From Citromicrobium bathyomarinum (GTDB lineage Bacteria > Pseudomonadota > Alphaproteobacteria > Sphingomonadales > Sphingomonadaceae): 64,000 nt of DNA. The position numbers and the translations under genes were made by a program. How positions within the stretch are numbered: position 1 is the stretch's first letter; each line of letters opens with the position of its first letter. The notes under the pieces are model-generated. The model ran no database searches and was not told the DNA's origin. It saw only the letters and a program-made list of their open reading frames with translations. Of the stretch, positions 34,223 to 45,023 are shown piece by piece. The stretch covers positions 1,281,001-1,345,000 of the forward strand of contig CP155577.1 of NCBI GenBank assembly GCA_001306305.2, in the 5' to 3' direction.

Positions 34223-35194
34223 CTAGCGGATGCGGGCAAAAGCCTCGAAGGTGTCTGCGCCAAGCTGGCGTGTCTCGACCGGCTGCCAGCGTCCGTGCGC
34301 ATGTGCAAGCTCGGCGAGGTTCAGACCGCCCAGCGCACGCAGGCCGTCCCCGATCAGGATCGGTGCGCGGTAGATTTCCAGCCGGTCGACCAGATCGGCC
34401 TCGAGGAAGCTCGCCGCAGTCTGCGCGCCGCCTTCGACGTACAGGTACTGCGCGGGGATGGTGGCGATATCGACAGGCGCGGCGATGGTCTGCGCGCCCT
34501 CGATCGGCTGCGAGGTCAGCACCCAACGTGCCGGGCTGCGATCCTCGAGGCCGGGCACGCGGACATCGAGCCGCGGGCTGTCGGCGCGCCATGTGCCGCC
34601 GCCAACCAGAATGGCATCGGCCAGCGCGCGGCGCGAATGGACGTGCGCGCGCGCCGCCTCGCCGGTGATCCACTGGCTGGTGCCATCGGCAAGCGCGATG
34701 CACCCGTCGAGCGACATGGCGAGCTTGAGCGTCACGTGCGGTCGGCCGAGCGCCGCACGGGTGAGGTAACCTGCAAGGCTCGCCGCGCTGTGCGGGCAGT
34801 CCAGCAGAACGGCGTCGATCCCGGCTGCATGCAGCCGTTCGATGCCCTGTCCGGCGGTGCGGGGGTCCGGGTCGATCTGGCCGATGACGACGCGGGCGGG
34901 CCGTGCCTCGATCAGGCGGTCGGTGCAGGCGGGGCCGCGCGGCGACTGGTGCGCGCACGGCTCCAGCGTGGCGTAGACGTCCGCGCCGGTGGCGGCATCG
35001 CCCGCCATCTCCAGCGCCATTGCCTCTGCATGCGGGCGTCCGCCGGCCTGCGTCCAGCCGCGCCCGACGACGCGGCCGGCTTGCACAATCACGCAGCCGA
35101 CGGCGGGGTTGGGGGCGCTTGCGGGGCGGCCACGGAGCGAAAGACGCGCGGCGGCGGAGAGCCAGCGCGCATCACTCGGCGTCTTGATCGTCAA
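34223..35194 (-). CDS. ribD: Bifunctional riboflavin deaminase/reductase
   Basis: 323 residues. N-terminal cytidine-deaminase-like domain with the zinc site HAEAMAL and LEPCAHQSPRGPACTD; C-terminal reductase domain with VTLKLAMSLDGCIALADGTSQWITG, ILVGGGTWRADSPRLDVRVPG and YVEGGAQTAASFLEADLVDRL. It carries out the second and third steps of riboflavin synthesis. No ATG fits; the TTG at 35194 gives a family-like N-terminus and overlaps the upstream gene's stop by 23 bp. Confidence 0.93.
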   Translation of the reverse strand: MTIKTPSDARWLSAAARLSLRGRPASAPNPAVGCVIVQAGRVVGRGWTQAGGRPHAEAMALEMAGDAATGADVYATLEPCAHQSPRGPACTDRLIEARPARVVIGQIDPDPRTAGQGIERLHAAGIDAVLLDCPHSAASLAGYLTRAALGRPHVTLKLAMSLDGCIALADGTSQWITGEAARAHVHSRRALADAILVGGGTWRADSPRLDVRVPGLEDRSPARWVLTSQPIEGAQTIAAPVDIATIPAQYLYVEGGAQTAASFLEADLVDRLEIYRAPILIGDGLRALGGLNLAELAHAHGRWQPVETRQLGADTFEAFARIR

Positions 35195-35624
35195 CCGTCC
35201 GGCCCAGTGCCCTGTCCAACTGCGCCTGCTTGGCGGCCTCCTCGCGCGCACGCTCGGCGGCGATCTCGGCCTCCATCTTGTCGGTATCCAGCCCGGTCGC
35301 CTTGCCCAGCGCGCGGTACATGTCGCGCCGGGTCTCGAGCTGGGCATCCAGCAGCCGCTGGCGCGCTTCCTTGCGTTCCTGGTTGGCGATGTTGGAGGCG
35401 ATGATCTCGTCCTCGCTCCGGTCCGGGGCGAAGCTGGTGATGTAGACGATGTCGGGCGTCGCGGGGGGCGCGTAGACCCTCTCCTGCGCGAAGAAATAGA
35501 GGAAGAACGCGGGGAAGGCGCAGGACGCCAGCAGGATCGGCCAGCGATAGGGCTGGGGCCGCCTGAGTTCGTTCCACAGGTCGCCGACGCCTCCGGCAAC
35601 GTCGTATTTGGGGCTGATGCGCAT
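35172..35624 (-). CDS. Membrane-anchored protein with helical tail, unknown function
   Basis: 150 residues from the ATG at 35624. One membrane span (WPILLASCAFPAFFLYFFAQERV, about 30-52), then an acidic/basic helical tail that predicts as coiled coil (EIIASNIANQERKEARQRLLDAQLETRRDMYRALGKATGLDTDKMEAEIAAERAREEAAKQAQLDRAL). Typical of small conserved sphingomonad proteins; no function recognised. It overlaps ribD and lies 53 bp from the peptidase gene upstream. Confidence 0.7.
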   Translation of the reverse strand: MRISPKYDVAGGVGDLWNELRRPQPYRWPILLASCAFPAFFLYFFAQERVYAPPATPDIVYITSFAPDRSEDEIIASNIANQERKEARQRLLDAQLETRRDMYRALGKATGLDTDKMEAEIAAERAREEAAKQAQLDRALGRTVDDQDAE

Positions 35625-35677
35625 AGGCCCAACATAAGGCCTGGACGCACGCCCCGCCAGAGGGGATGTCGCCGGGA

Positions 35678-36412
35678 TCAACCGAAGGCGCTGAAAAGCG
35701 CGCGACCGTGGGCCTTGAGCCAGCTCTCGGCGGCCGGAAGGTCGCCCTCGAACAGTTCGCCGAGCAGGGCGTGGAAGCGCGGCGAATGGTCGAAATGGAC
35801 GCGGTGCGCAGTCTCATGCGCCACCACCGAGCGGCGCACATCATCGGGGGCCTGCACCAGCCGCCAGTTGAGCCGGACCGTGCCGTCAGAAGAGCAGCTG
35901 CCCCACCGCCGCCGCGCACTGCTAAGCGCGAAATCCGGCACGGCGAGACCCGCGCGCGCCGCATAGAGGGCAAGGTCCTGCGCGAGCAGCGCACGCGCTT
36001 CGTTCTGCATCCAGCGCTTGAGCCGGGGGGCAAGCGTGTCGCGCGGGCCGCCAAGCGAGACCGCGTCTTCGCCCAGCACGACCTTGCGCGGACGGTTGGC
36101 GTGCCAGTCGATCACCAAGTCCTGCCCCCGATAGGTCAGCGTGCCGCCCGGCGCGGGCTCGATGCGAACCGGGCGCTTTGCCCGCTGTGCGTCCAGCCAG
36201 TCCGCGCGGCCTTGCGCGAAGGCCAGCGCCTCGCGCGTGGTGCCCCAGCGCGGCAGCGTGACCTGCACGCCCTCGCCATCATCGGCCAGCCGCAAAGTCA
36301 TCCGTCTGGCGCGCGGATGGCGGCGCACGATCAGCGGGAGGTCGCCTCCCGCCAGCGCGACCATCGGATCGCGCGGCTCGCGCAGCCAGTCGATCACGGT
36401 CAGTCGCTCCAC
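35678..36412 (-). CDS. YgjP-like M48-type metal-dependent peptidase (SprT fold)
   Basis: 244 residues. The zinc motif is VVAHETAHRVHFDHSPRFH, a HExxH with a downstream histidine, as in the YgjP/DUF45 group. The N-terminal half has the family pattern (RRHPRARRMTLRLADDGEGVQVTLPRW). It is a predicted cytosolic metallohydrolase; the substrate is unknown. Its start overlaps the end of the YcgN-like gene by 13 bp. Confidence 0.85.
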   Translation of the reverse strand: MERLTVIDWLREPRDPMVALAGGDLPLIVRRHPRARRMTLRLADDGEGVQVTLPRWGTTREALAFAQGRADWLDAQRAKRPVRIEPAPGGTLTYRGQDLVIDWHANRPRKVVLGEDAVSLGGPRDTLAPRLKRWMQNEARALLAQDLALYAARAGLAVPDFALSSARRRWGSCSSDGTVRLNWRLVQAPDDVRRSVVAHETAHRVHFDHSPRFHALLGELFEGDLPAAESWLKAHGRALFSAFG

Positions 36413-36840
36413 TCGACGATATGATGTTCGAGCGGGCCGGCCTTGGTCTCCGAAATCACCCGCCCGGCCGCGCCTGCACCAGCGAGATGCACGTCCTCCC
36501 GCGATCCGGTCAGCAGATAGTGCCAGCGCGGCAGCGGTTCGCCTTCGGCACGGCGGCGATAGGCGCAGGTTTCAGGCAGCCACGGCAGCTTGCCCGCGAG
36601 CGAGGGCGTCAGCTGCAGGCAGTCGGGCACGAAGGCCTTGCGGTTGGGGTAATCGCTACACCGCGCGGTCGAGCAGTCGAGCAGGCGGCAGGCGACATTG
36701 GTCTCCTCGATCTCACCCGTATCTTCGTCTTCGAGCTTGTGCAGGCAGCAGCGCCCGCATCCATCGCACAGTGCTTCCCACTCCGCGCGGTTAAGGTCGG
36801 CGAGCGGCCGTTCCCAGAAGCGCTCCCTCAGCGCACCCAT
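36400..36840 (-). CDS. YcgN family cysteine-cluster protein (UPF0260)
   Basis: 146 residues. The cysteine cluster CDGCGRCC near the N-terminus (about 25-32), CRLLDCSTARCSDY and a later CAYRR define the family. These are presumed metal- or Fe-S-binding; role unknown. The ATG at 36840 starts inside the last codons of the SCO1 gene (13-bp overlap). Confidence 0.88.
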   Translation of the reverse strand: MGALRERFWERPLADLNRAEWEALCDGCGRCCLHKLEDEDTGEIEETNVACRLLDCSTARCSDYPNRKAFVPDCLQLTPSLAGKLPWLPETCAYRRRAEGEPLPRWHYLLTGSREDVHLAGAGAAGRVISETKAGPLEHHIVEWSD

Positions 36841-37427
36841 TTGTCGAGTTCCTCGGCCACCGCTTCGGGCCCGGCATCGGTCGGCAGGATCGCGATCGGT
36901 TTGCCGTCGGGGCCGAACAGATAGGTGATGCTGGTATGGTCGACCAGATAGCCGCCCGCCTCGTTCGGCTCGCCGATACTGTAATAGGCGGCGTAATCCT
37001 TGGTCAGCTTGTCGAGCTGCTCTTTGCTGCCGGTCATTCCGATCAGCCGCGGGTGGAACGCGTCGGTGAACTCGGTCAGCACCTCGGGCGTGTCGCGCGC
37101 AGGATCGACGCTGACGAACAGCGGCTGGATCTTCGCGGCACGTTCCGGATCGCTTGCCTCGAACCGCTTGAGCCCCGCCATGGCGCGCTGGACGTCGACC
37201 GGGCACACATCCGGGCAGAAGGTGTAGCCGAAATAGATCGTGCGATACTGCCCGTCGAAATCGCCCCACGAGACGGGTTTGCCATCTTCGCCGGTCAGGG
37301 TGAAGTCCCCGCCGATATCTGCCCCTTCGAGCGGCGGCGGGCCGGCCGGCTGGGTGCTTTGCGAACACGCAGACAGCGCCAGCGCGAACGCGGCAAAAAT
37401 GGAGAAGGGAAGGACGCGTGCGCTCAT
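36828..37427 (-). CDS. SCO1/SenC copper chaperone lipoprotein
   Basis: 199 residues. Lipoprotein signal with lipobox ALSAC (Cys21), a thioredoxin-like domain with the copper motif CPDVC (Cys71, Cys75) and the third ligand His in LVDHTSITYLF. It delivers copper to the CuA centre of cytochrome c oxidase, acting in the periplasm anchored to the inner membrane. The ATG at 37427 is used; a TTG three codons earlier is possible. Divergent from the ankyrin gene. Confidence 0.93.
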   Translation of the reverse strand: MSARVLPFSIFAAFALALSACSQSTQPAGPPPLEGADIGGDFTLTGEDGKPVSWGDFDGQYRTIYFGYTFCPDVCPVDVQRAMAGLKRFEASDPERAAKIQPLFVSVDPARDTPEVLTEFTDAFHPRLIGMTGSKEQLDKLTKDYAAYYSIGEPNEAGGYLVDHTSITYLFGPDGKPIAILPTDAGPEAVAEELDKWVR

Positions 37428-37510
37428 GGCAATCAAGTTCAGCCTCTGCTAACGGCGGGTGGTCGAGGTCTGTTGCATCAAGGATAGGGGCAATAACAGG
37501 AGTGTTTAAG

Positions 37511-38131
37511 GTGTCGCCTGCGTTTTTCCGCAATTGGGCCCGGATCGTGGTGCTCTCGCTCGTCGCGCTGAGCGGCGTGGCGGTGGCGCAGGTCGGGCTG
37601 CAGTCCGACGGCTACAAGCTGCTCAAAGCCGTGCGCGACCGTGACGGGGCCGTGGTCAACGAGATCGTGCAGAAGCCGAACATCGGCACGCTGATCAACA
37701 CGCGGGATCTCTCGTCGGGCGAAACCGTGCTGCATATCGTTGCCGCACGTCGCGACACGCCGTGGATCCGCTTCCTGACGGCCTATGGCGCGGATCCCAA
37801 TCTTGCGGACAAGAAGGGCGAGACGCCGCTGATGATCTCGACCCGGCTCGGCCATGTCGAAGGTGTGACCGAACTGCTGGAGGCAGGCGCGCATGTCGAC
37901 CCGGTATCGAACGGCGAGACACCCTTGATCGTCGCGGTCCATGGCCGCGATGTGCCGGTCGTTCGCGTGCTGCTGGCCAATGGCGCGGACCCTGAGCGGA
38001 CGGACAATTCGGGGCGCTCCGCGCGGGACTATGTCGCGCAGATCGGCGACCGTCGGCTCGCAGAGGCGTTTGCAAATGCGGACGCCGAAGCAAAGCAGGG
38101 CGGAAAGAAGCAATATGGACCGAGCTTTTAA
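37511..38131 (+). CDS. Secreted ankyrin-repeat protein
   Basis: 206 residues. Signal peptide (ARIVVLSLVALSGVAVAQ), then about four ankyrin repeats: SSGETVLHIVAARRDTPWIRFLTAYGADPN, KGETPLMISTRLGHVEGVTELLEAGAHVD, NGETPLIVAVHGRDVPVVRVLLANGADPE, and a final partial one. It is probably periplasmic. GTG at 37511 has AGGAG eight bases upstream; the GTG at 37502 is an alternative. No partner identified. COQ9 follows 3 bp after the stop. Confidence 0.85.
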   Translation: MSPAFFRNWARIVVLSLVALSGVAVAQVGLQSDGYKLLKAVRDRDGAVVNEIVQKPNIGTLINTRDLSSGETVLHIVAARRDTPWIRFLTAYGADPNLADKKGETPLMISTRLGHVEGVTELLEAGAHVDPVSNGETPLIVAVHGRDVPVVRVLLANGADPERTDNSGRSARDYVAQIGDRRLAEAFANADAEAKQGGKKQYGPSF

Positions 38132-38134
38132 GCC

Positions 38135-38809
38135 ATGATCGACAACGCCGCCGACCTCACTCTCGACGAACTGCGCCTCGCGCTCGCTCCGGCGGTCGCC
38201 GACTCGGCGATCTTCGACGGATGGACCGAAACCGCGCTGCTTGCCGCCGCCGAGATGGAGGGCGTCGATCCGGCGCTTGCCCGGCTCGCGTTTAAAGGTG
38301 GCGCCATGGCGATGGTGACGGCGTGGATCGACTCGATCGATGCCGCGATGGCGCGCGATCTGCCGCAGGAGGTGCTGGCAAGCCGCAAGATTCGCGAAAA
38401 GATCCGCGATCTGGTGCTCTACCGGCTCGACGCGGTGGCCGGGCAGGAAGAGGCGATGCGCCGGGCGCTGTCGATCGGCTCCATGCCGCAGAATGTCGTC
38501 GCGTCGATGCGTGGTGCTTGGCGGAGTGCGGACCTGATGTGGCGCCTCGCGGGCGATACCGCGACCGATTACAACCACTACACCAAGCGCACGATCCTCG
38601 CTTCGCTCTACAGCGCGACCCTGCTGGTGTGGCTCGACGACGAAAGCGACGACAAGGCCGAGACCCGCGCCTTTCTCGACCGCAGGATCGAGAACGTCAT
38701 GCAGTTCGAAAAGACCAAGGCGCAATTGCTGGGCGGGGCCGGTGGCAGCGAGCGCGAGCGGTTCAGCCCCGTGCGGCTGCTGGGACGTTTGCGCTATCCC
38801 GCAAGATAG
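38135..38809 (+). CDS. COQ9 family ubiquinone biosynthesis protein
   Basis: 224 residues, helical TetR-like fold with the conserved COQ9 C-terminal block: MRGAWRSADLMWRLAGDTATDYNHYTKRTILASLYSATLLVWLDD, and an upstream IREKIRDLVLYRLDA segment. In eukaryotes COQ9 binds lipids and presents ubiquinone intermediates to the hydroxylase COQ7; the alphaproteobacterial protein is assumed to act likewise. It follows the ankyrin gene by 3 bp. Confidence 0.9.
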   Translation: MIDNAADLTLDELRLALAPAVADSAIFDGWTETALLAAAEMEGVDPALARLAFKGGAMAMVTAWIDSIDAAMARDLPQEVLASRKIREKIRDLVLYRLDAVAGQEEAMRRALSIGSMPQNVVASMRGAWRSADLMWRLAGDTATDYNHYTKRTILASLYSATLLVWLDDESDDKAETRAFLDRRIENVMQFEKTKAQLLGGAGGSERERFSPVRLLGRLRYPAR

Positions 38810-38821
38810 ACCTGGCGCGGT

Positions 38822-38842
38822 ATTGATAATCAGTTGCATTAC
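38822..38842 (+). promoter_or_regulatory. Possible Fur box upstream of feoA
   Basis: ATTGATAATCAGTTGCATTA has a perfect first TGATAAT half of the 7-1-7 Fur dyad and a second half matching at about four of seven positions. It lies about 30 bp before the feoA ATG, where iron-dependent repression would be expected. The match is partial. Confidence 0.4.
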
Positions 38843-38869
38843 GCGGTGCGCTTTGTCAGAAGCGCCCGC

Positions 38870-39109
38870 ATGACGCTCGAAAGCCTGCAACCTGGTCACC
38901 GCGCCCGTATCGCTTCGATAGATTGGGACGCTCTGCCGCCCGCCGATGGCAAGCGGATGCGCGCGCTGGGTTTCGAGCCCGGGGTCGAGGTGTCGATGGC
39001 GCACCACGGCGTGTTCGGCGGGCGCGATCCGATTGCGGTCTCGATCGGCCGAATGACCATTGCGCTGCGCAAGGTCCAGGCCGCTGCCATTTCGCTCGAA
39101 CAAGCCTGA
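38870..39109 (+). CDS. feoA: Ferrous iron transport protein A
   Basis: 79 residues, SH3-like FeoA domain: LESLQPGHRARIASIDWDALPPADGKRMRALGFEPGVEVSMAHHGVFGGRDPIAVSIGRMTIALRKVQAAAI, with the LGF.PG turn and the AVSIGR strand. It is a small cytosolic partner of FeoB, which starts 9 bp downstream. ATG at 38870; an upstream in-frame start overlaps the possible Fur box. Confidence 0.93.
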   Translation: MTLESLQPGHRARIASIDWDALPPADGKRMRALGFEPGVEVSMAHHGVFGGRDPIAVSIGRMTIALRKVQAAAISLEQA

Positions 39110-39118
39110 GATAGAATC

Positions 39119-40963
<1,845 letters not shown>

Positions 40964-41063
40964 CGCCAACCGCGTCCGCTTCGGTGGAAAGTCGCAAGCG
41001 GCTCTGGATGCGACTCGCACCGTCAGTTAGGCCCATCGCAACAGACACGAAGGGATACGAATC

Positions 41064-41603
41064 ATGGCGGGCAGCCTCAACAAGGTCATGCTGATCGGCA
41101 ATCTGGGTGCGGACCCCGAAATCCGCAGCTTCCAGAACGGCGGCAAGGTCGCCAACCTGCGCATCGCGACCAGCGAGACGTGGAAGGACCGCAACACCGG
41201 CGAACGGCAGGAGCGGACCGAGTGGCACACCGTCGCGATCTTCTCCGAAGGCCTCGTCAACGTGGTCGAGCGGTTCCTCAAGAAGGGCAGCAAGGTCTAC
41301 ATCGAGGGCAAGCTGCAGACCCGCAAGTGGCAGGACCAGAACGGGCAGGACCGCTATAGCACCGAAGTCGTGCTGCGCGGCTTCGACGGCACGCTGACCA
41401 TGCTCGACGGCCCCCAGGGTGGCAGTGGCGGCGGCGGCTACGGCGGCGGCGGCCAGCGTGGCGGCGGCTCGGGTGGCGGCTACGGCGGTGGTTCGGGCGG
41501 CGGCGGCGGCTCCAGCGATGGGGGCGGCGGCTGGAACCAGGGCGGTGGCGGCTCGGGCGGCGGTGCCAATTACGACGATCTGGAAGACGACATTCCGTTC
41601 TAG
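41064..41603 (+). CDS. ssb: Single-stranded DNA-binding protein
   Basis: 179 residues. OB-fold domain (1-115): [70 protein letters not shown] glycine/serine-rich low-complexity linker (about 118-168) follows, ending in the acidic tip DLEDDIPF that recruits DNA replication and repair partners. Essential replication protein. The linker explains the GGC-rich repeat pattern at 41420-41570. Confidence 0.97.
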   Translation: MAGSLNKVMLIGNLGADPEIRSFQNGGKVANLRIATSETWKDRNTGERQERTEWHTVAIFSEGLVNVVERFLKKGSKVYIEGKLQTRKWQDQNGQDRYSTEVVLRGFDGTLTMLDGPQGGSGGGGYGGGGQRGGGSGGGYGGGSGGGGGSSDGGGGWNQGGGGSGGGANYDDLEDDIPF

Positions 41604-41669
41604 GTGGCGTTCCAGGCCGTAGGGGCCGGGTTCACTGTGCAGAAAGTGGCGCGGGGGCAATGTGGCAAG

Positions 41670-42140
41670 ATGCCCATTCGCCCCCTTCGCTTTGCAACCA
41701 TCGCAGCGCTCGCCGGGTCGCTTTGTGCGCCCGGCATGCTGTGCGCGCAGGCGCAGCCACAGGCTGAGCCGCCTGCACAGCACCTGCGCTCTCTCGACGC
41801 GGCGGAGGCGATCCGCATGCTCGATGCCCTGCGCGCCGAGCAGGCGAAGCTGAGAGATGGTGGCAAGGCCTTCTTCCACCTCTCCAGCGGCGCGCCTGCA
41901 TCCTACGACCAGAACGGCATCGGCCCGCGCGACGCCTTCCTGGCGCTGGACCTCGAGCATGTCTGGCAGATCGAACGCACATCGCGCGAGGGCGCGGTGT
42001 TCCCGACCTATCGGCTGACCATCGTGCCCAACGGCCACAACGCGCCGATCTGGACGCTCGACGTCACAATGACCTGGCCGAGGGACGTGGTCCGAATCAT
42101 CGAGGTCGACATGTTCTACGGCCCGCCGGCTCCGTTCTGA
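41670..42140 (+). CDS. Secreted protein of unknown function
   Basis: 156 residues with a signal peptide (MPIRPLRFATIAALAGSLCAPGMLCAQ). The mature part has no motif I recognise; it contains FFHLSSGAPASYDQNGIGPRDAFLALDLEHVWQIERTS and ends in VDMFYGPPAPF, and is likely a small periplasmic protein. The ATG at 41670 is chosen from the signal peptide; longer in-frame starts have no ribosome site. Confidence 0.65.
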   Translation: MPIRPLRFATIAALAGSLCAPGMLCAQAQPQAEPPAQHLRSLDAAEAIRMLDALRAEQAKLRDGGKAFFHLSSGAPASYDQNGIGPRDAFLALDLEHVWQIERTSREGAVFPTYRLTIVPNGHNAPIWTLDVTMTWPRDVVRIIEVDMFYGPPAPF

Positions 42141-42160
42141 TCGCGGTTTCCGTTGGGTTT

Positions 42161-42331
42161 CTGACACACCTGACACACAGTCCAGGGGAGGAAAAACTCT
42201 CCCTTCCCAAAGGGCGTTTCCCGCAGGCGATCGACGATCTCAAAGAACGTACCGATCATGCCGTGCGCAGGCCGTGTAGGACAGCGCAATCAGGCCACAG
42301 AAGCGCGCTGCTTGCGTCGGCCTCGCCCTGC
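42161..42331 (+). repeat. 171-bp intergenic repeat, copy B
   Basis: Begins CTGACACACCTGACACACAG and continues ten bases in perfect identity with the inverse of 32526-32555; TGTAGGACAGCGCA recurs at 42275-42288 and CTCGCCCTGC at 42322-42331. It fills most of the 287-bp interval between the secreted protein and the ABC-F gene. The internal tandem TGACACACC/TGACACACA is notable. Inverted relative to copy A, 9.6 kb away. Confidence 0.75.
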
Positions 42332-42427
42332 GCATAGATTCTAGGTCGAACCAGAGAAGGAACTCCATCGTGAACATCAGGACGAACAACGCCAGCCGCC
42401 TTGTTTCGACCCCTGCCACGGTGCCCC

Positions 42428-43999
42428 ATGTCTTCCTTTCTCACGCTCGATTCCGTCTCCGCACGCACGCCTGACGGCCGCCCGCTCCTCCATGATCTGA
42501 CCCTCTCGATCGGCGCGGAGCGTGTCGGTCTGGTCGGTCGCAACGGCTCGGGCAAATCGACCCTGCTCGCGATGATCGCCGGGGCGGCGAAGCCTGCGGC
42601 GGGCACCGTCACCATGTCCGGCACCCTCGGCGTGCTGCATCAGGATCTACCGCCCGGAGACACGATTGCGCGCGCGCTCGGCGTGGAGGATCGGCTGGCC
42701 ACGCTTGCCAGCGTGCTGGCGGGGGAGGGGACGGAAGATGATTTCGCGCAGGCCGACTGGTCGCTCGAAGAACGGATCGGTGCCGCTCTGTCAGCTGTCG
42801 GCCTGCCCGAAATCCCGCTCGACCGGAGAATAGCCACGCTCTCCGGCGGGGAGCGGACCCGGATCGGGATTGCCCGCCTGCAGCTGGAGGCGCCGGACCT
42901 TTTGCTGCTGGATGAGCCGACCAACAATCTCGATACCGCCGGACGCGCGGCGATAGCGGCGCTGGTGGAGGATTGGCGCGGCGGCATGCTGGTCGCCAGC
43001 CATGACCGCCAGCTGCTCGAAACCATGGATCGGATCGTGGAGCTGACACCCGTCGGCGTGACCAGCTTCGGCGGCGGATGGTCGGCCTTCGCTGCCGCAC
43101 GCGATGCGGAGCGCGAGCGGTTTGCCCAAGAAAGCGCGCGCGCCGATGCGGCGCTGCGATCGGCGCGGCGGTCTGCGCAGGACCGGCGTGAGGCCAAGGC
43201 GCGCCGCGACCGGGTGGGGCGGGCGGTGGCCGCGAAGGGGGCTGAGCCGAAGATCGTGCTCGACGCCCGGGCCGAGCGGGCGGAGAACACCGGCGGGCGC
43301 GAACAGTCGACCAGCGACCGGCAGATCGCGGAGGCTGCCAAGCGCACCGAGGAAGCGCGCGCCAGAGTCGAGATCGTCACCCCGCTGCGGATCGAGATGC
43401 CCGAAAGCGGGATGCCGTCAGGGGCGAGAGTGCTCGCGCTGGACGGGGTCGAGGTAGCACTCGGCCACCGGCGGCTGGGGCCGTGGTCGCTGCGGATCGA
43501 CGGGCCGGAGCGGGTTGCGCTGAGCGGTGCCAACGGGGCGGGCAAGACGACGCTGCTGCGCATCGCGGCGGGGCAGCTCGATCCGGTCGCGGGCGATGTG
43601 CATCGGGTGGAGAGGCGGATCGCAATGCTCGACCAGCACCTCGCGCTGCTCGACCCGCAGTTGAGCATCCTCGACAACCTGTGCGCCCGCCATCCTGAGC
43701 TCGATGCCGAGAGCGCCCATGCGCAATGCGCCTGCTTCGCCTTCCGCAATCGCGATGCGCATCGCATCGTGCGCACGCTATCGGGTGGCGAGCGGCTGCG
43801 CGCGGGACTGGCGGTGACGCTGGCCGGGGAGACGCCGCCGTGGCTGCTGATCCTCGACGAACCGACCAACCACCTCGACATCGAGTCGCTCGAAGTGCTG
43901 GAGGACGCCTTGCAACAATTCGACGGCGCGCTGCTGGTGGTCAGCCACGATCCGTCTTTCCTGGAGAGGATCGGGATCGAAAGATCGGTTGCCGTGTGA
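42428..43999 (+). CDS. ABC-F family ATPase (Uup/YheS-like)
   Basis: 523 residues, two ABC domains with no membrane part. First Walker [42 protein letters not shown]; a charged coiled linker; second Walker [48 protein letters not shown] proteins act at the ribosome (translation factors or antibiotic protection). This looks like a general housekeeping member. The ATG at 42428 gives the family N-terminus ([23 protein letters not shown]). Confidence 0.92.
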   Translation: MSSFLTLDSVSARTPDGRPLLHDLTLSIGAERVGLVGRNGSGKSTLLAMIAGAAKPAAGTVTMSGTLGVLHQDLPPGDTIARALGVEDRLATLASVLAGEGTEDDFAQADWSLEERIGAALSAVGLPEIPLDRRIATLSGGERTRIGIARLQLEAPDLLLLDEPTNNLDTAGRAAIAALVEDWRGGMLVASHDRQLLETMDRIVELTPVGVTSFGGGWSAFAAARDAERERFAQESARADAALRSARRSAQDRREAKARRDRVGRAVAAKGAEPKIVLDARAERAENTGGREQSTSDRQIAEAAKRTEEARARVEIVTPLRIEMPESGMPSGARVLALDGVEVALGHRRLGPWSLRIDGPERVALSGANGAGKTTLLRIAAGQLDPVAGDVHRVERRIAMLDQHLALLDPQLSILDNLCARHPELDAESAHAQCACFAFRNRDAHRIVRTLSGGERLRAGLAVTLAGETPPWLLILDEPTNHLDIESLEVLEDALQQFDGALLVVSHDPSFLERIGIERSVAV

Positions 44000-44049
44000 G
44001 CCGCAAAGGCATGGCGCTTGCCACCGGCCCGGAACTCCAGCGCGCCTCG

Positions 44050-44997
44050 ATGGTCGATTCCCTATCGACCATGGCCAACCAAAACACATCCTCTTCGCCC
44101 ACGACCATCGCCCAGCTGCTGTGCGGCATGGCGCTGTTCGGCACGGCCACTCCGTTGAGCAAGATCGTTGGCGAGCATTTCTCGATCTTCACCGCCTCGT
44201 GCCTCAGGATGGCGATTGCCAGCATCGTGCTCGCCCCCTTCGTCTGGTTTGCGACCGATCGCTTCGCGAAGGTTCAGCGGTCGGACTGGGGCGTGATTGC
44301 GGCGATCTCCGCCTTCGGCATGGTCGGCTTCACCGCGACCATGCTCTACGGGATGCGGCTGACCACGGGGGTGATCGGATCGACCATCATGAGCGCCACG
44401 CCAGCGGTCACCGCGATCGGCGCGGTGGTGTTCTTCGGCGCGGCGATGAACTGGCGCAAGGCGGGTGCGCTGGCGCTGGGCGTCGGCGGGATTGCGGTGA
44501 TCAACCTGTTTCGCGGCAGCGGAGACGGGCAGGGCGGCGATGCCCTGCTGCTCGGCGCGGCGCTGGTTGGCGCGGCTATCTGCATGGAGGCGGCCTATAC
44601 GCTGCTCTCGCGCAAGCTTTCCGACGGGATCAGCTCGCTCGAAACCACGCTCGCCGCGTCGATCATGGCGGCGATCCTGTTCGTGGTGCTGGCGCTGATG
44701 TTCGACAGCCGCCCGTTCGATTTCAGCGAGGCCACCGGGTTCGGCCTCGGCGCGCTCGCCTTCTGGGGTGCGGCGACTGGGGGGCTGGCCCCGGTGATCT
44801 GGTATAATGGCGTGCGCAAGGCACCCGGAGCGCTGACCGCGGGCGCGATGGCGATCATGCCGCTGAGTGCGCTGACGCTGTCCTACCTGCTGCTGGACGA
44901 GGCATTCCGCTGGATCCACCTTGCCGGGTTCGGGCTGGTCTTCGCCGGGCTCGTGCTGATGATCGTGGAGAATGTGCGCGGGGCAAAGCAGGGCTGA
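44050..44997 (+). CDS. DMT superfamily transporter (EamA)
   Basis: About 315 residues with ten predicted membrane spans in two EamA repeats (for example LLCGMALFGTATPLSKIVGEHFSIFTASCLRM and MEAAYTLLSRKLSDGISSLETTLAASIMAAILFVVLALMF). Likely a metabolite or amino-acid exporter; substrate unknown. The start could be 44050 or 44071; neither has a strong ribosome site. Confidence 0.88.
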   Translation: MVDSLSTMANQNTSSSPTTIAQLLCGMALFGTATPLSKIVGEHFSIFTASCLRMAIASIVLAPFVWFATDRFAKVQRSDWGVIAAISAFGMVGFTATMLYGMRLTTGVIGSTIMSATPAVTAIGAVVFFGAAMNWRKAGALALGVGGIAVINLFRGSGDGQGGDALLLGAALVGAAICMEAAYTLLSRKLSDGISSLETTLAASIMAAILFVVLALMFDSRPFDFSEATGFGLGALAFWGAATGGLAPVIWYNGVRKAPGALTAGAMAIMPLSALTLSYLLLDEAFRWIHLAGFGLVFAGLVLMIVENVRGAKQG

Positions 44998-45023
44998 ACC
45001 GCGATCGGGGGCGGCTCGCAAAG

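Noticed and set aside
37478..39103. A 541-codon minus-strand frame opposite the ankyrin, COQ9 and feoA genes
   Set aside because: Three real genes with clear families lie on the other strand.
41420..41570. GGC-rich repeat that looks like a minisatellite
   Set aside because: It encodes the Gly/Ser linker of SSB and keeps the reading frame; no separate repeat element needed.
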